Positions 10,127 through 19,027 of a DNA stretch of 64,000 bases are shown one piece after another; within the stretch, counting starts at the first letter, position 1; each line of letters begins with the position of its first letter. Under the pieces are notes generated by a model that saw nothing but the letters and a program-made list of their open reading frames with translations, had not been told where the DNA came from and ran no database searches. A program made the position numbers and the translations under genes. The stretch comes from Candidatus Stramentimicrobium fermentans. GTDB lineage: Bacteria; Atribacterota; Phoenicimicrobiia; Phoenicimicrobiales; Stramentimicrobiaceae. The stretch lies in contig JAAYOB010000022.1 in NCBI GenBank assembly GCA_012520575.1, positions 62,001 through 126,000 on the forward strand. The letters are read 5' to 3'.

Positions 10127-11520
10127 GTATGATAAAAGAGTATTCTACTATTACCGATGTTAATGGACCGTTAATAATCGTCAATAAAATATCTAATGTA
10201 AAATATGATGAGTTAGTAGAAGTCGAATTATCCAATGGAGAAAAGAGGAGAGGACAGGTATTAGAAGTATCTGAAGACAAAGCAATTGTACAGATGTTTG
10301 AAGGGACTTCAGGAATTGATATATCTAATACCAGGGTTCGCTTTTTAGGAAGGGTTATAGAAATACCGGTATCGATGGATTTGTTAGGAAGAATATTTGA
10401 TGGTTCTGGGAGACCTATTGATAAGGGCCCCAATATAATTGCCGATAAAAGGTTAGATATTAACGGCAATCCCCTAAACCCTTATGCCCGAGATTACCCC
10501 AATGACTTTATACAAACAGGAATATCTTCTATCGATGTACTAAATACCCTGGTTAGAGGTCAAAAACTACCCATTTTCTCTGGCTCAGGTTTGCCACATT
10601 CTAAGGTTGCATCTCAAATTGCCCGGCAGGCTAGGGTTTTAGGCAAAGAAGAGAGTTTTTCTGTAGTTTTTGCAGCTATGGGCATTACTTTTGAAGAGGC
10701 AAATTTCTTTATTGAGGATTTTAGGAGAACCGGGGCTATAGAAAAGAGTGTAATGTACATTAATCTGGCTAACGATCCCGCCATAGAAAGAATTATTACT
10801 CCCAGAATGGCTCTCACTACCGCAGAATATTTGGCCTTCGAAAAAGACATGCATGTTCTGGTAATTTTAACCGATATGACTAACTATTGTGAGGCATTAA
10901 GAGAAGTATCAGCCGCACGTAAAGAAGTACCTGGAAGAAGAGGGTACCCCGGCTATTTATATACTGACCTTGCCACACTCTATGAGAGGGCCGGTAGAAT
11001 AAAAGATAAAAAGGGCTCTATAACTCTAATGCCCATTTTAAGTATGCCTGAAGATGATAAGACACATCCCATTCCGGATTTGACCGGCTATATTACCGAG
11101 GGACAAATAATCCTGGCTAGGGAATTGCACCTTAAAGGGATATATCCCCCTGTAAACGTCCTTCCTTCACTATCACGTTTAAAAGATAAGGGGATAGGAG
11201 AAGACAAAACCAGGGAAGACCACGCCAATGTTATGAACCAATTGTTTGCTTCTTATGCTCGAGGTAAAGCATCAAAGGAGTTAGCAACAATATTGGGAGA
11301 AGCTGCACTAACAGATGAAGACAAAAAATATGTAGAATTTTCTGATAAATTTGAAGAAATATTTGTGCAACAAGGTGAGGATGAAAATCGAGATATCGAA
11401 AAAAGCTTAACTATTGGCTGGGAAACACTAGCCATACTGCCGTTAAATGAATTGAAAAGAATTAAAGAAGAATATATAGAAAAATATTTAAAAGTAATAA
11501 CAAATAATAAAGAATCATAA
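10123..11520 (+). CDS. atpB: V/A-type ATPase regulatory subunit B
   Basis: The 465-aa non-catalytic head subunit. At the place of the P-loop it has '[16 protein letters not shown]', a degenerate loop as expected for B. The 'MEGFAGTSG'-like segment ('[13 protein letters not shown]') and '[16 protein letters not shown]' are family hallmarks. The ATG overlaps the atpA stop (ATGA). A second in-frame ATG at 10129 is possible and would remove two residues. It sits directly after atpA, as in Thermus and clostridial operons. Confidence 0.97.
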   Translation: MSMIKEYSTITDVNGPLIIVNKISNVKYDELVEVELSNGEKRRGQVLEVSEDKAIVQMFEGTSGIDISNTRVRFLGRVIEIPVSMDLLGRIFDGSGRPIDKGPNIIADKRLDINGNPLNPYARDYPNDFIQTGISSIDVLNTLVRGQKLPIFSGSGLPHSKVASQIARQARVLGKEESFSVVFAAMGITFEEANFFIEDFRRTGAIEKSVMYINLANDPAIERIITPRMALTTAEYLAFEKDMHVLVILTDMTNYCEALREVSAARKEVPGRRGYPGYLYTDLATLYERAGRIKDKKGSITLMPILSMPEDDKTHPIPDLTGYITEGQIILARELHLKGIYPPVNVLPSLSRLKDKGIGEDKTREDHANVMNQLFASYARGKASKELATILGEAALTDEDKKYVEFSDKFEEIFVQQGEDENRDIEKSLTIGWETLAILPLNELKRIKEEYIEKYLKVITNNKES

Positions 11521-11570
11521 AACATACTACAGTATTACTTATTTGATACTTTACAAGAGGGTTTACAAAA

Positions 11571-12191
11571 ATGATATTAGCTGTTAATCCTAACCGTATG
11601 GAATTGCTAAAGCTAAAACGCAGGTTAGAATTGGCTAACCGGGGTTATAAACTATTAAAGGACAAAAGAGATGCGCTTATTCAAAAATTTATAAAGTTAG
11701 TGTACGAAAACAAAAGAGTTAGGGAGGAATTTGATAGAAAGATTAGAGAACGCACGAATGAATTTCTTCTTGCCACCATCTGTATGGGAGAGAATGATTT
11801 AAATTCAATTTTTATGTTTCCTCAAAGATTAACTAAGGTTAAGACTGAATATAGTAATATAATGAGTGTAAAAGTACCAAAATATCAGATTACAGAAAAA
11901 GGGAACTTATTTACTTATGGCATGATTGATACTAGCCCTGAACTAGATAACTCTCTAAAAAAATATCAAGAGATAGCACCTTTGATGATTAAAATGGCAG
12001 AATTGGACAAGGCAATAGTATTGTTAACTGAAGAGATAGAAAAGACCAGAAGAAGGGTAAATGCCTTAGAATATGTGATGATTCCTAATCTGGAGGATAC
12101 CATAAAGTTTATTACAATGAAACTAGATGAAATGGCAAGATCCTCCAACTCTGCCATCATGCGTATTAAGGAAATGATAAGAGGAGAATAA
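11571..12191 (+). CDS. atpD: V/A-type ATPase central rotor subunit D
   Basis: A 206-aa protein made of two long antiparallel coiled-coil helices: residues about 8-65 ('LKRRLELANRGYKLLKDKRD') and about 135-200 ('EIEKTRRRVNALEYVMIPNL'). Both match the conserved ends of subunit D, the shaft that turns inside the A3B3 head. It is the last ATPase gene, 50 bases after atpB, with AAGAGGG before ATG 11571. I see no convincing terminator downstream, only T-rich sequence with weak pairing. Confidence 0.96.
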   Translation: MILAVNPNRMELLKLKRRLELANRGYKLLKDKRDALIQKFIKLVYENKRVREEFDRKIRERTNEFLLATICMGENDLNSIFMFPQRLTKVKTEYSNIMSVKVPKYQITEKGNLFTYGMIDTSPELDNSLKKYQEIAPLMIKMAELDKAIVLLTEEIEKTRRRVNALEYVMIPNLEDTIKFITMKLDEMARSSNSAIMRIKEMIRGE

Positions 12192-12338
12192 ATAGATTCC
12201 AATAGAAAATGACAGATATATTGTTAGTTTTTTCTTCAAATTTTCTATGCTAATCCATCTAAAATAACAACTATCCAGAAAAATTCCTTCTTGCTGGACA
12301 AAAATACTTTGTATCAAACAACACAAATCCCTGCCTTA

Positions 12339-12367
12339 TTACTGAAAAAATGATATCATTATATAAT
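12339..12367 (+). promoter_or_regulatory. Probable promoter of tRNA-Arg
   Basis: A perfect -10 box TATAAT (12362-12367) lies 28 bases before the tRNA. A weak -35 candidate TTACTG (12339-12344) is 17 bp upstream of it. The strong -10 and the short distance to the mature 5' end support promoter function. Confidence 0.6.
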
Positions 12368-12395
12368 TAGGAGTATAGATGATATTTATACAAAG

Positions 12396-12469
12396 GTGCC
12401 CGTGGCTTAATTGGATAAAGCGACGGCCTCCGGAGCCGTAGATTGGAGGTTCAAATCCTCTCGGGCACA
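12396..12469 (+). tRNA. tRNA-Arg (anticodon CCG)
   Basis: Full cloverleaf: acceptor GTGCCCG/CGGGCAC (12396-12402 with 12462-12468), D stem GCTT/AAGC, anticodon stem ACGGC/GCCGT with loop CTCCGGA, five-base variable loop, T stem GGAGG/CCTCT with loop TTCAAAT, discriminator A 12469. The anticodon CCG (12430-12432) reads CGG. The following bases are CCT, so the 3' CCA is not encoded and must be added by the CCA enzyme. Confidence 0.97.
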
Positions 12470-12530
12470 CCTACCGCTATAGTTTATTGGTATTTTGTTG
12501 GAATATGCTTGATAAATAAGAGAATATGGT

Positions 12531-13169
12531 ATGACAATTTACAAATTCTGTCGATTTATCCTTAATATATTTATCCGCCTTTTTTGGTCTGTTAAGGTTA
12601 AAGGGGTGGATATTGCGGACTATAAAACATCTTTTATTTTAGCTGCTAATCATGTTAGTTATTTAGACCCAGTTATTTTAGCCATTGCAGTACCGAGACC
12701 TATAAATTTTATTGCCAAAAAAGAAGTATTTGATATTCCTATACTCTCTTATATTTTCAAAAAAATAGGTGCTATCTCAGTAGATAGAAAAAGTATTAAT
12801 CCTGGTGCTATTAAAAAGAGCATAACTCTTCTAAATGAGGGCAATATTTTAGGTATTTTCCCGGAGGGAACGCGTTCTCTGGATGGAGAGCTTTTAGAAT
12901 TAAAAATTGGTATTATAAAAATAGCATTGCAAACCAATGTACCAATTATTCCGGTGGGATTAAGTGGTACCTATGAAATTTACCCTCCCCATGCTAAATT
13001 CCCAAATTTTTTTGAAAGACATGTTATTTGCATTTATTTTGGCAAACCAATATTTTTTGATGAGAATAAAAAAAAAGATGTAGAATATACCAAAAAAGCT
13101 TTATTAAAAGTAGAGGACAAAATAAGAGAACTAGCCCAATTAGCAAAAAAAGATTGTATGCGGGTGTAG
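12531..13169 (+). CDS. plsC: 1-acyl-sn-glycerol-3-phosphate acyltransferase
   Basis: Transfers the second acyl chain to lysophosphatidic acid to make phosphatidic acid, at the inner face of the membrane. The acyltransferase motif NHxxxxD is at residues 40-46 ('NHVSYLD') and 'FPEGTRS' is at 110-116. There is a hydrophobic N-terminal segment and the 212-aa length is usual for PlsC. ATG 12531 has no clear ribosome site. It stands between tRNA-Arg and an exported NHL protein, 33 bases from the latter; no functional link is visible. Confidence 0.93.
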   Translation: MTIYKFCRFILNIFIRLFWSVKVKGVDIADYKTSFILAANHVSYLDPVILAIAVPRPINFIAKKEVFDIPILSYIFKKIGAISVDRKSINPGAIKKSITLLNEGNILGIFPEGTRSLDGELLELKIGIIKIALQTNVPIIPVGLSGTYEIYPPHAKFPNFFERHVICIYFGKPIFFDENKKKDVEYTKKALLKVEDKIRELAQLAKKDCMRV

Positions 13170-13202
13170 CTAAAAGTACAATCATTACGAGGTAAAATTT
13201 TT

Positions 13203-14651
13203 ATGCTAAAAATAAACATAAAAAAATATTATTGCATATATTATGTATCCATGTGTTTAATGCTATTTATCTGTAATCAGGTCTGCTGTACCTATGCTTC
13301 CGAATACGCTATAGGGAATACTTTTGGCGAATATGGTGAGAGAGAAGGGCAGTTTAATTATCCTGTCGGTATCGCTCTGGATAAGAATGAAAACATTTTT
13401 ATCACAGATTGGGAAAATGACAGAATTCAGGTATTCGATAGTACTGATAAGTTCATATTTGCCATACCAGGTAAAGGCAGTGATGTTAAACTTGATGGTC
13501 CAGTTGGTATTGCCTTAGATGATGAACAAAATATATTTGTGGTAGAGCAACATAATAACCGCATACATAAAATTTCTCCTAATGGTCAATCCATGGCTAT
13601 ATTCGGTCAGCCTGGAGACAAACCAGGGGAATTCAATGACCCCAGAGGCATAGCTCTGGATAAAGCAGGAAATATCTATGTTGTTGATACTGGAAATAAT
13701 AGAGTCCAGGTTTTCTCTAAAGATTTTGAACTGCTATTTACTTTTGGTCGAGAGGGTATGGGAGATGGCGAATTCTATTATCCCAGAGGGATTGCCTTAG
13801 ATAATTCCGGCAATATCTATGTTGCTGATACTTTTCACCACCAGGTTCAAGTATTTAATGAAAACGGTCAATATTTAAGGCGTTTAGGCTCTTCGGGCAG
13901 CGGTCCGGGTGAATTTAATGGCACTAGGTACATCGCTATCGACAAGGATAGCAATATCTATATAACCGATTATAGAAATGGTAAAGTAGTTCAATATGAT
14001 ATGGACTATGAATTTGTCACAGAATTTGGTGCTAATGAAGATGGCACCTCTTTAATGTATCCAGAAGGTATTGTTGTTGATCAAAGGGGCTATGTTTATG
14101 TGGCAGATGCCGGTAATAATAGAATTGTAAAATATTGTGTTTCTAAAATAATAATCAATAAAAAATTAGGATTAGATTACCTGGAAAATAAAAAATGGGA
14201 CGAGGCAATTCAGTCGTTTCAAAAAGCGTTAGAAGAGGACCCTGAAGATATTGATAGTAGAAAAGCAATTGCCTTTGCTTATTTCGAAAATGGTCGAATA
14301 GAACAAGCTATTCAACAATATGATCTAATTCTGCAAAAATATCCACAAAATCAAAACATTAATTTTAAATTAACTGAGGCCCATTTTGCCTTAGCAGATA
14401 AATATGCCAAAGAGGATAATTACAGAGAAGCACTTAGTCATTATAGAATAGTTTTAAAAAACCAACCCGATTACCCGGAAATAAAAACAAAATATTATTT
14501 AGCTTTTATCAAATACCTTTATTATTCCAAATTTTTTAAGCTCGGCCTAATTGCAATCTTATCAATTATTGTATTTTTCTTTATCATGGCAAGATTATCA
14601 AATAAGAAGAGAAAAGGCGGAAAACATTACCGACACAGGGAACCATTTTAG
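13203..14651 (+). CDS. Exported NHL-repeat beta-propeller protein with TPR domain and C-terminal membrane anchor
   Basis: This 482-aa protein has four parts: an N-terminal hydrophobic signal (about residues 12-32); six NHL repeats (about 35-310) of the type 'YPRGIALDNSGNIYVADT', enough for one six-bladed propeller; a TPR region (about 315-430, for example 'KWDEAIQSFQKALEEDPEDI'); and a C-terminal membrane helix (about 443-465) followed by a basic tail. The predicted topology places propeller and TPR outside, anchored by the C-terminal helix (inference). NHL propellers usually bind proteins or ligands and have no fixed activity. It lies 64 bases upstream of a Memo-family gene; association with that gene is suggestive only. 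Confidence 0.88.
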   Translation: MLKINIKKYYCIYYVSMCLMLFICNQVCCTYASEYAIGNTFGEYGEREGQFNYPVGIALDKNENIFITDWENDRIQVFDSTDKFIFAIPGKGSDVKLDGPVGIALDDEQNIFVVEQHNNRIHKISPNGQSMAIFGQPGDKPGEFNDPRGIALDKAGNIYVVDTGNNRVQVFSKDFELLFTFGREGMGDGEFYYPRGIALDNSGNIYVADTFHHQVQVFNENGQYLRRLGSSGSGPGEFNGTRYIAIDKDSNIYITDYRNGKVVQYDMDYEFVTEFGANEDGTSLMYPEGIVVDQRGYVYVADAGNNRIVKYCVSKIIINKKLGLDYLENKKWDEAIQSFQKALEEDPEDIDSRKAIAFAYFENGRIEQAIQQYDLILQKYPQNQNINFKLTEAHFALADKYAKEDNYREALSHYRIVLKNQPDYPEIKTKYYLAFIKYLYYSKFFKLGLIAILSIIVFFFIMARLSNKKRKGGKHYRHREPF

Positions 14652-14715
14652 GGGGCACTCCATTTTTTTGATAATAAATCATTTGTAACTTTTAACTAAC
14701 TAGAGGAGGTTTTCT

Positions 14716-15579
14716 ATGAAATATAAAAGAGAAGCTATAGTTGCAGGTTCGTTTTATGACCGAAATAGGCAATCTCTGGAGAGACAAATAAAAGATTGTT
14801 TTTTGCATCAAGTGGGTCCACAGGAACTGCCCAATACCAGTAAACAAAAAATGAAAAGAAGAATTATGGGAGTTATCTCCCCACATGCCGGGTTTATGTT
14901 TTCTGGGCCTGTAGCTGCGCACCATTATCTTAAGCTTTCTTTAGAAAAAACACCACAGACTGTTATTATATTGGGTCCAAACCATAGAGGTGTGGGTGGA
15001 GATGTATCTCTCATGGCCTCAGGTCTATGGGAAACACCTTTAGGAATAATCGGGATTGATAGTTTGACCGCCGGGGAAATTATAGCCCAAGATAAAAAAA
15101 ATGTGATTACAGATGATTTACAGGCACATCTTATGGAACATTCTATTGAGGTGCAATTGCCATTCTTGCAGTTTATTTATACTGATGGCGAATATAAAAT
15201 TTTGCCTATTAGTATTGCCAATCAGCAACTTGAAATGATGGAGTATCTGGCAGAGGTCATATATCAGATAATTAAAGAAAATAGTAATAAATTTCTCTTA
15301 ATTGCCAGTTCTGACTTTAATCATTATGAAAGTCAGGAAAGCACTAAACGTAAAGATGCTGAGGCAATAAAGCATATTTTGAACATGGAAAGTTCTCTTC
15401 TTTATCAGGCTATACGGGGTAACAATGCCTCTATTTGCGGCCCTGGATCTGTTTCTATAGTAATGGAAGTTTGTAAAAAATTAGGCATTAAGGAGGGGCA
15501 GCTATTGAAATATGCTACGTCAGGTGATGTTTCGGGCATGAATGGCCAGGTCGTTGGGTATGCTTCTGTAATTTTTTGA
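14716..15579 (+). CDS. amrB: Memo-family protein (AmmeMemoRadiSam system protein B)
   Basis: 287-aa relative of human MEMO1 and of the extradiol-dioxygenase fold. The conserved metal-site positions are visible: H57 in 'SPHAGFMFSG', H90 in 'GPNHRG', and C241 in 'ICGPGS'. 'EHSIEVQLPF' and 'SSDFNHYE' are further family signatures. A strong GAGGAGG precedes ATG 14716. In many prokaryotes this protein is encoded with an AMMECR1-domain protein and a radical-SAM protein; neither is nearby here. Its biochemical role is not settled. It is the last rightward gene before the convergent junction. Confidence 0.92.
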   Translation: MKYKREAIVAGSFYDRNRQSLERQIKDCFLHQVGPQELPNTSKQKMKRRIMGVISPHAGFMFSGPVAAHHYLKLSLEKTPQTVIILGPNHRGVGGDVSLMASGLWETPLGIIGIDSLTAGEIIAQDKKNVITDDLQAHLMEHSIEVQLPFLQFIYTDGEYKILPISIANQQLEMMEYLAEVIYQIIKENSNKFLLIASSDFNHYESQESTKRKDAEAIKHILNMESSLLYQAIRGNNASICGPGSVSIVMEVCKKLGIKEGQLLKYATSGDVSGMNGQVVGYASVIF

Positions 15580-16372
15580 TGAATTAGCACTGATTTAGTG
15601 TATTATTGTATTTTATCGGCCAGATATTCGTATTACCAGCGAGCGTGGAAGATCTCTTCAATTATCGTAAAGGAATGTCAAAAAAAGCTACTTAAAAGTT
15701 GAATTTGAAATATATTGAAAAGTAATTGATTATATTAAAGGATAATAGATATAATATTTCAATTAATCACACTTTATTTACCGCCAATATCAATCATATT
15801 ATTTGTATCCTTTTACGATTTAATTTAATTTAAGGCGGTTAGGGCCTTGGTATATTCTTTTCTTATCTAATATTAATCGTTTATACCAGTACAATTTTAA
15901 TATCTTTAATTAAAAAAAGATTTGTTTACATTTCGTGGATCTTGTTTGAACAAAGCAAATTCCTTATAAATTTGATGCTGACTATACAAATATCATTGAA
16001 TAGGCAAGTTATTTCGAAATACGAACGTTATTAAAGTGATTTTAACTGTTTGCCGCGAAAATAAAGCCAGGTTTTCAAAAAAAATATTTAAAGTTACTCA
16101 GACAGCAATAAAAAATATCATTTTTTATTTTTAGAAATAAAAATGTTAGATGAGGAAATCCTAATTAAATCTTTTAACTGTCTTTTTCTTTTATAAAAAG
16201 CCAAGATCCGTTGTCTCAAGAATATTAAAAACTTATACAATAATCGTATAGAATAAAATAAAACATTTAAGAGCAATGTTTTATCAAGTATCCTATAAAC
16301 AAAACAATGATTTGGAAATTAAAACTATCCATAACATTTTTAAAGAATATTGGTTAAGAGTATTATGAAAAG

Positions 16373-16408
16373 GCAAAAAGCTTTTTGCAATTATTAAAAC
16401 GTTTTAAT
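16373..16408. repeat. Two adjacent perfect 16-bp palindromes
   Basis: GCAAAAAGCTTTTTGC (16373-16388) and ATTAAAACGTTTTAAT (16393-16408) are each perfect, loop-free palindromes. Their centres are 20 bp apart, about two helical turns. They could be protein-binding sites or a bidirectional termination zone; the sequence alone does not decide. Confidence 0.75.
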
Positions 16409-16440
16409 TTGTCCCTCTTTTACTTTACATAAGATATATT

Positions 16441-16463
16441 ATCGGAATATTATAATTTCCGAT
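16441..16463 (-). terminator. Possible weak terminator after miaA
   Basis: Inverted repeat ATCGGAA / TTCCGAT with a 9-base loop, 18 bases after the miaA stop on the leftward strand. No clear T run follows, so termination is doubtful. Confidence 0.35.
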
Positions 16464-16480
16464 TATTCTATCCAACTTGC

Positions 16481-17434
16481 CTAATAACCCTCTCTTCTCA
16501 TTATGCTCACTATCTCCTCTGTGCATTCCTCAATATTGTTATACTCATCGCAATCCAACCAATGATCAACCTCTAATTGGTTTCTAAACCAGGTTAATTG
16601 TCTCTTGGCAAGGTGTCGAGTATCTTTTTTAATTTTTTCAATAGCTTCTTCCCGTGAAGTGTTTCCTTGCAAATAATCTATTATTTGTTTATATCCTATT
16701 GCCAAAAAAGCGTTAAGATTAATTCTATTATATCTTTCCCACAATTCACTAACTTCCTCAACCAATCCTCTCTCCACCATTTCTTCAACTCTTTGCCCTA
16801 TCCTTTTATGTAGGATTTCTTTTCTTCTGTTGAGACATATTAGACAATATTCATAATTAAGTTTATCACTATACTCATTTTTTTGTCCATGATGATAAGA
16901 GATGGGCTTCCCGGTTATGGAATACACTTCTAGGGCCCGTATAATTCGCTTGATATCGTTGGCACTAATTTTTTGTGCATAATCTGAGTCGTATCTTTTC
17001 AGCTCTTCATATAAAAAAGTGTTGCCCTTTTCTTCCGCTAATTTAATTAGATTATCCCTGATCTTCTTATTCCGTCCTGGACCCTGGAATATTGGCTGAA
17101 TAAGCGCTTTAAGATAAAGCCCTGTTCCTCCAACTATTAAAGGTTTCTTATTTCTTTTTAAAATATTAGCAATAGATTTGGTAGCTTGCTCAACATAACA
17201 TGAAACATTATAATCTTCCGATGGTTCAACCAGATTAATGCAATGGTGCTTGTGTTTTTTCAGAATATTATTCCCCGGTTTATCTGTACCAATATTCATA
17301 TATTTGTAGATTTGCATTGAGTCGGCAGAAACAATTTCAATATCAGATAGAGTATCTGCTACTCTTAGAGAAATATCACTCTTACCGCTTGCTGTAGGAC
17401 CGGTAATAATAACAATTTTATTTATATTTAACAT
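16481..17434 (-). CDS. miaA: tRNA dimethylallyltransferase
   Basis: Adds a dimethylallyl group to N6 of A37 in tRNAs reading UNN codons, giving i6A. The P-loop 'GPTASGKS' is at residues 12-19 and 'SADSMQIYKYMNIGTDKP' follows. I chose ATG 17434 ('MLNINKIVIITG') because GGAGAA lies 8-9 bases upstream; a longer frame begins at 17485 but adds residues without family support. It overlaps the 3' end of miaB by 17 bases. MiaB then methylthiolates the i6A made here, so the two genes serve successive steps. Length 317 aa is typical. Confidence 0.96.
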   Translation of the reverse strand: MLNINKIVIITGPTASGKSDISLRVADTLSDIEIVSADSMQIYKYMNIGTDKPGNNILKKHKHHCINLVEPSEDYNVSCYVEQATKSIANILKRNKKPLIVGGTGLYLKALIQPIFQGPGRNKKIRDNLIKLAEEKGNTFLYEELKRYDSDYAQKISANDIKRIIRALEVYSITGKPISYHHGQKNEYSDKLNYEYCLICLNRRKEILHKRIGQRVEEMVERGLVEEVSELWERYNRINLNAFLAIGYKQIIDYLQGNTSREEAIEKIKKDTRHLAKRQLTWFRNQLEVDHWLDCDEYNNIEECTEEIVSIMRREGY

Positions 17435-18755
17435 CCAGCAATTCTCCGTATAAAGTATAGGCATCGGCCTTATTGATTTGGACAACAGCTAGTTGCCCTA
17501 GTAAATCATATTCAAAGGGATAGGTGAAAACAACTACCTTATTTGTTCTTGTTTTTCCCCAGTATTGCTTCTCTATTCCTTTTTTTGAACTACTCTCTAC
17601 CAGTATCTCAACCGTTTTATGGACTAAATTCTGATTTTTTTCAATACTTATGTTTTTTTGCAATTCCAATAGAGCCCATAATCGTTTTTTCTTAACATCT
17701 AGGGGAATATCTTCACCTAAAAAAGGAGAAAGGGTTTTTTCTCGATTTGAGTAAATGAAGGAGTAGACTGAGTCAAAGTGGACTTTTTGAAGTGCTTGGA
17801 TAGTTTTTTGAAAATCTTCTTCTGTCTCTCCGGGAAAACCTATCATTATATCAGTAGTTATACTTGCTTCGGGCATATATCTTCTAATATTATTAATTAT
17901 ATTATAGTATTGTTTCATATTATATTGTCTATTCATTTTTCTTAGTATCTTATCAGACCCTGATTGTAAAGGTAGATGGATATGCTCGCAAAATTTGGAG
18001 CTATTTTCAATTATTTCAATTAATTCAAGGTTAAAATCCTTGGGATGTGAAGTCATAAATCTGACCCTCTCAATGCCTTCTATTGAATTAATTGACTTTA
18101 AAAGATTCAGGAGGCTATCTTTGTCGTTTAAATCCTGCCCATAAGAGTTTACATTTTGACCCAACAACATTATCTCCTTATAATTATCATTAGCAAGTAA
18201 CCTAATCTCCTCCAGAATCCTCTTTGCAGGCTTGCTCTCTTCGGGGCCTCTAACATGAGGAACGATACAATATGAACAAAAATTATTACAACCTTTCATG
18301 ATTTGAATATAGGCAGTTATATTACTTCGGCGTTTAATGGGCTTACCTTTTAAGCTCCAAGATATTTTGTTATCACATTGAATGATCGATTTTCTATCTT
18401 TTTTATTGAGTTTATCTAATATTTCAGGCAGATAGGCTATTTGAGAGGGACCAAACACTAAATCTGCCTCAGGTACCCTCTTTATAATATTTTCTTTTTC
18501 TTTTTGTGCCAGACAACCACAAATTCCAAATATAGTCTTGGGCCTTTGTTCCTTAATCTTGCTAATTCTGCCAGCCATGCTGTAAATTTTCTGCTCTACT
18601 TTTGCCCTAACACAGCAGGTATTTAAAATAATGAGATCAGCTTTACTAAAATCAGAGACCATCAAGTAGCCCATCTCCTCTAACTGCCCGGATAAATATT
18701 CAGAATCATTAACATTCATTTGGCAACCAAAAGTTTTTAAAAAATAGAAAGGCAT
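17418..18755 (-). CDS. miaB: tRNA-2-methylthio-N6-dimethylallyladenosine synthase
   Basis: Radical-SAM methylthiotransferase that turns i6A37 into ms2i6A37. The auxiliary cluster cysteines C11, C47 and C81 lie in the N-terminal UPF0004 domain. The radical-SAM triad C156, C160, C163 is in 'CNNFCSYC', and a TRAM RNA-binding domain ends the protein. Length 445 aa is normal. It is upstream of, and slightly overlaps, miaA. The terminator of rny at 18915-18950 separates it from the rny unit, so it probably has its own promoter in 18756-18914; I see no convincing box pair there. Confidence 0.97.
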   Translation of the reverse strand: MPFYFLKTFGCQMNVNDSEYLSGQLEEMGYLMVSDFSKADLIILNTCCVRAKVEQKIYSMAGRISKIKEQRPKTIFGICGCLAQKEKENIIKRVPEADLVFGPSQIAYLPEILDKLNKKDRKSIIQCDNKISWSLKGKPIKRRSNITAYIQIMKGCNNFCSYCIVPHVRGPEESKPAKRILEEIRLLANDNYKEIMLLGQNVNSYGQDLNDKDSLLNLLKSINSIEGIERVRFMTSHPKDFNLELIEIIENSSKFCEHIHLPLQSGSDKILRKMNRQYNMKQYYNIINNIRRYMPEASITTDIMIGFPGETEEDFQKTIQALQKVHFDSVYSFIYSNREKTLSPFLGEDIPLDVKKKRLWALLELQKNISIEKNQNLVHKTVEILVESSSKKGIEKQYWGKTRTNKVVVFTYPFEYDLLGQLAVVQINKADAYTLYGELLDVKYK

Positions 18756-18914
18756 GTTTTTTCTTCCTTTTATTAGATGTAATCAAAAGATGTAATTTAT
18801 TATCATCAATCTAATACTGCAAAACAGTAAAAATAACCATATAAAAGTTTAGTAGAATCTGTGCAGTACTAAAACCGATAAAATCAGCAATATCCGAAAG
18901 ATTAATATATTAAC

Positions 18915-18950
18915 TAAAAAAGAAGGAGATATTTTTCTATACCCCCTTCT
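18915..18950 (-). terminator. Rho-independent terminator after rny
   Basis: Read leftwards, a continuous 12-bp stem (arms 18939-18950 and 18921-18932, with two G-U pairs), a six-base loop and then five T residues (18916-18920). It lies about 80 bases after the rny stop. A smaller hairpin (18986-19001) lies closer to the stop. Confidence 0.8.
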
Positions 18951-19027
18951 CTATTTGCTTTGTTTTTTTGAATTACGGTGAATTATCAGTCTAAAGACTG
19001 AAATTACTCAAAATAATTAAGTTAATC

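Larger units (their letters stand above)
15580..16480. other. 900-bp gene-free convergent region
   Basis: Lies between the 3' ends of the Memo gene (rightward) and miaA (leftward). Stops are dense in all frames and I recognise no protein remnant, tRNA, RNase P RNA, tmRNA or SRP RNA. It is very A/T-rich. It contains a weak hairpin just after the Memo stop (15587-15601), a 12-bp palindrome at 16010-16021, a bulged T/A-rich inverted repeat near 16119-16145, two perfect 16-bp palindromes at 16373-16388 and 16393-16408, and a 7-bp stem hairpin at 16441-16463 close to the miaA stop. Confidence 0.7.

Noticed and set aside
15580-16480. Degenerate toxin-antitoxin or transposase remnant in the gene-free gap
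   Set aside because: Short translated pieces gave no convincing family motif in any frame, and no terminal inverted repeats or target duplications were found.
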